Part shown: positions 58,601 to 64,000 of the stretch, piece by piece | How positions within the stretch are numbered: the first letter of the stretch is position 1 | How the letters are laid out: the number at the start of each line of letters is the position of its first letter | From: Helicovermis profundi | Lineage (GTDB): Bacteria; Bacillota; Clostridia; Peptostreptococcales; Acidaminobacteraceae | DNA: 64,000 nt | NCBI RefSeq assembly: GCF_033097505.1 | Contig: NZ_AP028654.1 | Coordinates: 2,728,001-2,792,000, forward strand | Reading direction: 5' to 3' | The notes under the pieces: generated by a model | The model's database searches: none | The model's input: the letters and a program-made list of their open reading frames with translations, nothing else | Told to the model about the DNA's origin: nothing | Program-made: the position numbers and the translations under genes

Positions 58601-60676
58601 TTATTCTTCATCATTTGCTTTTTTTATAACTTTTAAAGCTATCGGCATTGGTACTTCATCATATCTTTCAAAATCCATCATAAAGAATCCTCTAGCTTGC
58701 GTCATACTCCTTAATTCTGTAGCATATTTAAACATCTCAGCTTGAGGAGCTTCTGCTATTACCTTTTGAAATCCTTTTTCGTGTGGTTCCATACCTAAAA
58801 TTCTGCCTCTTCTTTTATTCATGTCACCCATTATATCACCCATGTATTCATCAGGGATATATATTTCAACTTTCATTATTGGTTCGAGTAGTACAGGTTT
58901 TGCTTGTTCCATACCTTTTCTAAAAGCATGAATTGCAGCCATTCTAAATGCCATTTCATTTGAATCTACTGGATGATACGAACCATCTATAAGAGTAGCT
59001 TTAACGTTTACAACTTTAAATCCAGCAAGAATACCTTTTAACATTGCTTCCTTTAATCCTTTTTCAACAGCAGGTACATATTGTCTTGGCACAGAACCTC
59101 CAAATATTTTTTCTTCAAAAATAAAATCTTCTTCTGTTGAATGTTCAAATTTAATATGAACATCTCCATATTGTCCCGCTCCACCTGATTGCTTTTTATG
59201 TTTACCTTGAACAGTTGCAGAACCTCTAATTGTTTCTCTATATGCTATTATTGGATCTTTTAAATCAACTTCAACACCGAATATATTTTTAAGTTTATTA
59301 ATGATTACTTGAAGATGCATATTCCCTTGACCACCAATAAGTAATTGTTTAGTTTCTTTGTTTCTTGAAACAATAAATGATGGATCTTCATCTACAAGCT
59401 TATGAAGCGAAACACCAATCTTCTCTTCATCATTTTTTGACCTTGGTTCAACCGCAAGATACAAACTTGGTTTAGGAAGATTAATTCCATGATACTTAAT
59501 CGGAGAAGATTTATCACAAAGAGTATCTCCCGTCACAGCATATTGTAATTTTGATGTTGCTCCAATATCTCCAGCTACAACTTTCTTAGCTACAAGTTGT
59601 TCTTTTCCTCTCATTAAAAATAAAGACCCTATTTTTTCGGTTTCTTCTTTATTGGCATTATATATTTCTTGATCTTTGCTTACACTTCCTGAATACACCT
59701 TAAATATCGAAATTTTACCTACAAATGGATCTACAATTGTTTTAAATATCAATGCACTGAAAGGTTGACTTTCATCCACTGTACGTTCAATTTCTTCATC
59801 AGTTGTAATATCAATTCCTTTGTAAACTCCACCCTGCATATCTTTTGGAGTTGGCATATAATCAAACACCATATTTAGTAAAGTATGTATTCCAACACCT
59901 TTAGTAGCTGAACCTATCAATACAGGAACAATCTCTCCTTTAAGGACACCTTTTCTAAGTCCTTCATGAATTTCTTCTGTAGAAAATTCTTCACCTTCAA
60001 AATATTTTTCCATTAGTTCTTCATCAGATTCTGCCACCGATTCAATTAACATATCTCTTATAGGTTTCACTTTAGCATCATACTCTTTTGGAATAACACA
60101 ATCAATGCATTCTTTTCCATTAAATTCTCTACCTTTTAAATCTACTACATTAATAAATCCTTTAAATTCATCATTTGTTCCAAGAGGGATACAAAACGGT
60201 GCTATTTTTTTCCCAAATTTTTCTTTTAATTCTCTAATTACTTTTATATAGTCAACATTATCTTTATCCATTTTATTTACAAATATTATTTTGGGCATTT
60301 TTCTCTTTTCTGTAAATGTCCATGCTTTTTCAGTTCCAACTTCTATACCCGAACTTGCATCAACTAGTAAAACTGCACCACCGGCAACTCTAAGTGAACT
60401 AAACACATCTCCAACAAAATCAAAATATCCTGGTGTATCAATAAAGTTGTATTTAGATTTATTCCATTCAACTGGAATTACAGAAGCACCTAAGGAAAAT
60501 TTTCTAGAAATTTCTTCTTTATCAAAGTCTGAAACAGTATTTCCTTCTTCTACTTTTCCCATTCTAGTTGTATAATTTAGGTTATATAACATTGATTCTA
60601 TTAGTGTAGTCTTTCCACTACCACCGTGTCCAAGTAATGCTACATTTCTTATTTGATCTACTTTGTAATTTTCCAT
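58601..60676 (-). CDS. EF-G-like translational GTPase (paralogue of FusA)
   Basis: 691 residues with the full EF-G domain order. G1 is GHGGSGKT (16-23), G4 NKMDKD. G3 reads DTPGYFDF: Y84 stands where canonical EF-G and the fusA product here have the catalytic histidine. Domain IV has KHKKQSGGAGQYGDVHIKFE; domain V has YATELRSMTQARGFFMMDFERYDEVP. Such EF-G-like paralogues are widespread in Clostridia; their role (stress translocation, recycling or GTPase regulation) is unsettled. It stands alone between a chemoreceptor and the mcs operon, with an AAGGAGGAG site. Confidence 0.9.
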   Translation of the reverse strand: MENYKVDQIRNVALLGHGGSGKTTLIESMLYNLNYTTRMGKVEEGNTVSDFDKEEISRKFSLGASVIPVEWNKSKYNFIDTPGYFDFVGDVFSSLRVAGGAVLLVDASSGIEVGTEKAWTFTEKRKMPKIIFVNKMDKDNVDYIKVIRELKEKFGKKIAPFCIPLGTNDEFKGFINVVDLKGREFNGKECIDCVIPKEYDAKVKPIRDMLIESVAESDEELMEKYFEGEEFSTEEIHEGLRKGVLKGEIVPVLIGSATKGVGIHTLLNMVFDYMPTPKDMQGGVYKGIDITTDEEIERTVDESQPFSALIFKTIVDPFVGKISIFKVYSGSVSKDQEIYNANKEETEKIGSLFLMRGKEQLVAKKVVAGDIGATSKLQYAVTGDTLCDKSSPIKYHGINLPKPSLYLAVEPRSKNDEEKIGVSLHKLVDEDPSFIVSRNKETKQLLIGGQGNMHLQVIINKLKNIFGVEVDLKDPIIAYRETIRGSATVQGKHKKQSGGAGQYGDVHIKFEHSTEEDFIFEEKIFGGSVPRQYVPAVEKGLKEAMLKGILAGFKVVNVKATLIDGSYHPVDSNEMAFRMAAIHAFRKGMEQAKPVLLEPIMKVEIYIPDEYMGDIMGDMNKRRGRILGMEPHEKGFQKVIAEAPQAEMFKYATELRSMTQARGFFMMDFERYDEVPMPIALKVIKKANDEE

Positions 60677-60819
60677 AATTCTCCTCCTTAATTTACTTTA
60701 GAATATTCGCTGCAATTATATACAAACTTCTGAATATTCCGTTAATTCTTAATATTCTATATTTAATTAAGAATACCTTTTTTATTATCCAATATTTATA
60801 ATTTTTTTTATAAGAAAAA

Positions 60820-60854
60820 ACCAACTAAAGGCAATAATTTTGCTTTTAGTTGGT
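60820..60854 (-). terminator. terminator of the chemoreceptor gene
   Basis: A 10-bp perfect outer stem (60820-60829 with 60845-60854) plus an inner GCAA/TTGC pairing, followed by TTTTTTC on the minus strand, 20 bp after the stop codon. Confidence 0.9.
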
Positions 60855-60872
60855 CCTCAATTTGTAAGAAAT

Positions 60873-62885
60873 CTAGAATTTAAATTTGTCTGTCTCTTCA
60901 TTAAGAAGTACAGAAATTTCATTCATTTTTTCTGCTGCTTTAGCAACTTCTTCAACAGCCATAACTTGTTGATCCATTGATGCTGAAACTTCTTCAGATG
61001 CAGCTGCTGTTTCCTCAGATACCGCTGAAATATTTCCTATAGATTCAACAATATCGTCTTTATTTTTACTTAAATCCTCAACTGATTCATTAATAACTTC
61101 AATTTCATTGAAAATATCACTAATTGATTTGTTAATTGTATCAAACGACAAATTAACTTCATTTACTGCGTCTGATTGTTCCTTTGAAATAATCTTAACT
61201 GATTCCATCGAATTAACAGTTTTTGAAGACTCATTTACTATAACCGTTACAATTTCTCTAACTTGATCTGCAGCTCCAGAACTTTCTTCAGCTAATTTTC
61301 TAATTTCCTCAGCAACAACTGCAAATCCTCTTCCATGTTCACCAGCTCTTGCTGCTTCGATAGATGCATTTAAAGCAAGTAAATTTGTTTGAACTGCAAT
61401 CGCACTAATTGTATCTAAAATAGTTTCTATCGATTGCGTTTTACTATCAAGTTCTGCAACCGCTATTTCAATTTCTTTATTTGCTTCATCATTTTGAGTA
61501 GTCTTATTTTTAAGTGTTTCGACAGTTTTTATACTTTCATCATTCGCTTTCATAGCAACATTTGCCGATTCTAGCATAATTTTTGATTTTTCCATAAGAA
61601 CTATAAATTTGTCTGATAAATCTTTTGCAATAATCGAACCTTTTTCTGCATCTTCTGCTTGTTCTGAAGCACCTTTTGCAATATCGTCAACTGTTCTTCC
61701 AACTTCATCGGCAGAAGCTGATGTTTCTTCTGAAGTTGCTGCAAGATTTTGTGCTGATTCTGTAACATCACTTGCAATGTCTTTTATTTTTTTCATCATA
61801 AAACCTAGTTCTTTGATTGTATCATTTAAAATATCTCCAACTCGACCAAACTCATCTTTAGTTTTTACATCTACTCTTACTGTAAAATCACCATTTTTAA
61901 TTTTTTCAAGGGCATCAAGAATCTTTTTAATATTTTTTGTAATACTTCCCGCAAAAACAAATGAGAAAAATAATGCAATTACAAGAGTTATTATTCCAAT
62001 TATTATCAAACTATTCATTATACTAGTTGCATCTACTTGAGTTTCATTTGCATCAAGTGATGCCATAAGTGTCCAGTTAATTGATTCAAGTTTTTTAAAT
62101 GATGCAAATTTCTTTTTACCATTAAACATATAAGTTAATGGTTCTGTTTTACCTGTCTTTACAGCAGATAACAATTCAGGAATCGGAATTTCTTTTCCTA
62201 TTAACTTCTTATCTTGATGTGTCATTGTTATCCCTGAATTTGTAAGTAATACAGGATATCCATGTTGACCAATAGTAATTGCTTGAAGTTTATCAGCTAA
62301 TCCTTTTAAAGAAATATCTAGAGACACTACTCCAACTAATTTCGAACCTTTATAGACTGGTTTTGCAACAGATACTACATAATCTCCAGTACTTGCGTCT
62401 GTATATGGATCTGTCCAAACAACTTTATTCGCCTTTACTGCATCTTGATACCACGGTCTTGCAGTAGGATCGTATCCTTCTGGAAGTTCATCTGTTGGCA
62501 TCATAATCATATCTTTATTAACAGTTCCAATATATGAGTACATAATTCCTGGGCTTGATGCATTTAAATTTTCAAATAATTTATATGCTACTTTATTTGA
62601 TTCACTACTTCCATCTAAATTTTGAAGAATAGAACTTTTTGCAAGTAATTCAATTTTTTCAGCATAGTTATTTAAATATGTTTCAATATATACACTTGCT
62701 TCATCTAAAACTTGATTCGAAGATAATATTAAATTCTTTTCAAATAATGACTTTGCCTTGAAATACGTAAACATACCAACACTAGATATCGTTATTAAAA
62801 GAATAACTAAAAACATTGCGAGTAGTTTATTTCTTATACTACCATTATGTTTCTTCTTAATTTGTTGTTTTTCATTTTTTACCAT
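60873..62885 (-). CDS. methyl-accepting chemotaxis protein with dCache sensor
   Basis: 670 residues. TM1 about 20-43, periplasmic-type double-Cache domain about 45-285, TM2 about 289-313, HAMP about 314-367, and the signalling domain with the hairpin tip [19 protein letters not shown]. The sensor carries YDPTARPWY (138-146), DPYTD (159-163) and VSLDIS (D190), matching the amino-acid-binding motif of dCache_1 receptors (Y, R143, W145, Y146, Y161, D190). No C-terminal CheR pentapeptide. GGGGGG precedes the ATG. No other chemotaxis gene is in the window. Confidence 0.93.
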   Translation of the reverse strand: MVKNEKQQIKKKHNGSIRNKLLAMFLVILLITISSVGMFTYFKAKSLFEKNLILSSNQVLDEASVYIETYLNNYAEKIELLAKSSILQNLDGSSESNKVAYKLFENLNASSPGIMYSYIGTVNKDMIMMPTDELPEGYDPTARPWYQDAVKANKVVWTDPYTDASTGDYVVSVAKPVYKGSKLVGVVSLDISLKGLADKLQAITIGQHGYPVLLTNSGITMTHQDKKLIGKEIPIPELLSAVKTGKTEPLTYMFNGKKKFASFKKLESINWTLMASLDANETQVDATSIMNSLIIIGIITLVIALFFSFVFAGSITKNIKKILDALEKIKNGDFTVRVDVKTKDEFGRVGDILNDTIKELGFMMKKIKDIASDVTESAQNLAATSEETSASADEVGRTVDDIAKGASEQAEDAEKGSIIAKDLSDKFIVLMEKSKIMLESANVAMKANDESIKTVETLKNKTTQNDEANKEIEIAVAELDSKTQSIETILDTISAIAVQTNLLALNASIEAARAGEHGRGFAVVAEEIRKLAEESSGAADQVREIVTVIVNESSKTVNSMESVKIISKEQSDAVNEVNLSFDTINKSISDIFNEIEVINESVEDLSKNKDDIVESIGNISAVSEETAAASEEVSASMDQQVMAVEEVAKAAEKMNEISVLLNEETDKFKF

Positions 62886-63001
62886 AAAAATCCCCCCTGA
62901 TTTATTAACTAATTCTTCAACATTATCACTACTTATAAAATCGTACTTGTATATGAATGAAATATGTTGTATTGGAACGGTAGAAACTAGTTATAATAAT
63001 A

Positions 63002-63031
63002 ATTATAGCATTTTTAGTATAAGTTTTTCAA
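63002..63031 (-). promoter_or_regulatory. promoter of the chemoreceptor gene
   Basis: TTGAAA (63026-63031), 18-bp spacer with extended TG, TATAAT (63002-63007), giving a leader of about 110 nt before the start at 62885. Apart from this promoter and the terminator at 63141-63174, the 62886-63194 interval shows only AT-rich DNA. Confidence 0.65.
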
Positions 63032-63140
63032 TATATAATTTTTTTAATACTGTATATATTATTTTTTCATTTATCAACTTAATTTTACTAAGTTAATAAA
63101 TAATCTATCATAAGTTTACCCATTAAATCTTCTATAAAAC

Positions 63141-63174
63141 AAAATAATAGTGCTTTTATTAGCACTATTATTTT
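63141..63174 (-). terminator. terminator of the ribonucleotide reductase gene
   Basis: A perfect 14-bp stem (63141-63154 with 63161-63174), 6-nt loop, ending in a T-rich run on the minus strand, 20 bp after the stop codon. Confidence 0.85.
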
Positions 63175-63194
63175 AACAAATCTATTATATTGAC

Positions 63195-64000
63195 CTATCT
63201 TATAGGACAAGCTCCTGTTTCACAACCTTCATTTCCTATATCGAAATCTATTTCTTCTTTCTCGTATTTAGATATTAAAGAAGGAATAAATGGTTGCATG
63301 GCATTTAACTTTTCATAATATTCCTCTTCACTTATAGACTCATAAGGTAATAGCTCGTAAAAACTATCATCTAAAGACAAGAATGAAACCGCCATTACTT
63401 CGTCCCAATGTTTCCATACCCACTCTTCAACTTCATCCCATTCATGATTTCTAACATGAATTGTTATCGAACAATTATGGTCAACATAATTATCCATAAA
63501 TAATTTATAATTTTCTAGTTGTTCAATTGCAGAAACATCATACTTAGTTTTGCCTAGTGGCGATTTAACTGGAAATTCTACAACTTTAGTTGTACACGTT
63601 TCAATTTCCTGACCTACTTCTGGGAATACTGGGTAATTAAGTTCCTCACAAACTTTAACTAGTGGATCATCAGCACTTATCCTTACTCTTCTTATATAAT
63701 ATGGCGAATGTGAATAATGTACACCACTTGAAACAGTAGGAAGTTGACTTAAGGTACCCTCTGGTTTAACCGTAGTAACTAGAAGTGGAACAGGTCCTCC
63801 AAGCTCCATAGCATACATTTCTGCTTCTTTTTTTGCAACGTCTCTCATTTTTCTAAGTAAGTCTGCCTGTTCTTCTTTACTCATATCTGTGGCATTAACC
63901 ATATCCTGCCATCCCGTCAATGAGCATCCAAGTAATCTATCTCTTTTTTGAACTGCATCCCATGCAGGAATTTCAAGTTCTACTGTAGTCATTCTGTAAC
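63195..64000 (-). CDS. nrdJ: adenosylcobalamin-dependent ribonucleoside-triphosphate reductase (3' part)
   Basis: At least 267 C-terminal residues; the frame stays open to the window edge and the apparent ATG at 63990-63992 is internal. Sequence such as KRDRLLGCSLTGWQDMVN, VKPEGTLSQLPTVSSGVHYSHSPYYIRRVRIS and NCSITIHVRNHEWDEVEEWVW matches class II (B12-dependent) reductases of the Lactobacillus leichmannii type. The C-terminal cysteine pair (GCETGACPIR) would shuttle reducing equivalents to the active site. It makes deoxynucleotides without oxygen dependence. Confidence 0.92.
   Translation of the reverse strand, partial: YRMTTVELEIPAWDAVQKRDRLLGCSLTGWQDMVNATDMSKEEQADLLRKMRDVAKKEAEMYAMELGGPVPLLVTTVKPEGTLSQLPTVSSGVHYSHSPYYIRRVRISADDPLVKVCEELNYPVFPEVGQEIETCTTKVVEFPVKSPLGKTKYDVSAIEQLENYKLFMDNYVDHNCSITIHVRNHEWDEVEEWVWKHWDEVMAVSFLSLDDSFYELLPYESISEEEYYEKLNAMQPFIPSLISKYEKEEIDFDIGNEGCETGACPIR

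Overview
This window is one long, almost entirely minus-strand gene block from a low-GC Gram-positive bacterium. The AT-rich sequence, gene order (gltX-cysS-mrnC-thyX-rlmB-sigH-tuf-secE-nusG-rplKAJL-rpoBC-L7Ae-rpsLG-fusA-tuf-S10/spc/alpha operons-ecfA), archaeal-type ProRS, KOW protein after infA and L10 leader/T-box RNAs all point to the Clostridia/Tissierellia branch of Firmicutes. A Peptoniphilaceae-like coccus is my guess; the genus cannot be fixed by reading alone.

Layout, left to right (transcription mostly right to left). 1-1058: energy-coupling-factor ATPases EcfA2 (cut by the window edge) and EcfA1. 1270-17035: S10-spc-alpha ribosomal superoperon from its promoter at 17007-17035 down to rplQ, including secY, adk, map, infA and rpoA. 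17069-19013: an IS1634-like insertion sequence flanked by an identical 62-bp direct duplication that contains the S10 promoter. 19050-24308: str operon (L7Ae-like, rpsL, rpsG, fusA, tuf) ending in a tandem array of terminator-like repeats. 24358-31746: rpoBC with its own promoter. 31764-32519: a five-copy repeat array and nested inverted repeats between rplL and rpoB. 32531-36011: rplL-rplJ (own promoter and L10 leader), rplA, rplK, nusG, secE, rpmG. 36238-38649: second repeat array, second tuf, tRNA-Thr(GGT) and sigH. 38714-44657: rlmB, a two-domain ThyX-like protein, a small membrane protein, mrnC, cysS, gltX. 44859-49104: a secreted coiled-coil protein (plus strand), an alanine-dehydrogenase-like protein, a Cys-rich protein, and proS with a T-box. 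49151-51823: ispF, ispD and a PIN/TRAM protein between two inverted copies of a 132-bp palindromic element. 51914-58503: carD, a small plus-strand clostridial protein, and the mcsA-mcsB-clpC-radA operon, without ctsR or disA. 58513-64000: an EF-G paralogue, a chemoreceptor and the 3' part of a class II ribonucleotide reductase.

Most genes build the translation and transcription machinery: ribosomal proteins, elongation factors, RNA polymerase, NusG, SecYE, aminoacyl-tRNA synthetases and rRNA-modifying enzymes. The unusual content lies between genes and in degenerate enzymes: the IS that duplicated the S10 promoter; tandem terminator-like arrays after both tuf genes; the rplL-rpoB repeat array; inverted elements around ispD/ispF; a McsB that has lost its catalytic cysteine and other kinase motifs; and a ThyX-like protein whose signature residues are split between two halves. 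I did not find a wholly new multi-gene system. Where a start codon differs from the longest open frame, it was chosen by Shine-Dalgarno spacing and family alignment and is explained in the entry.
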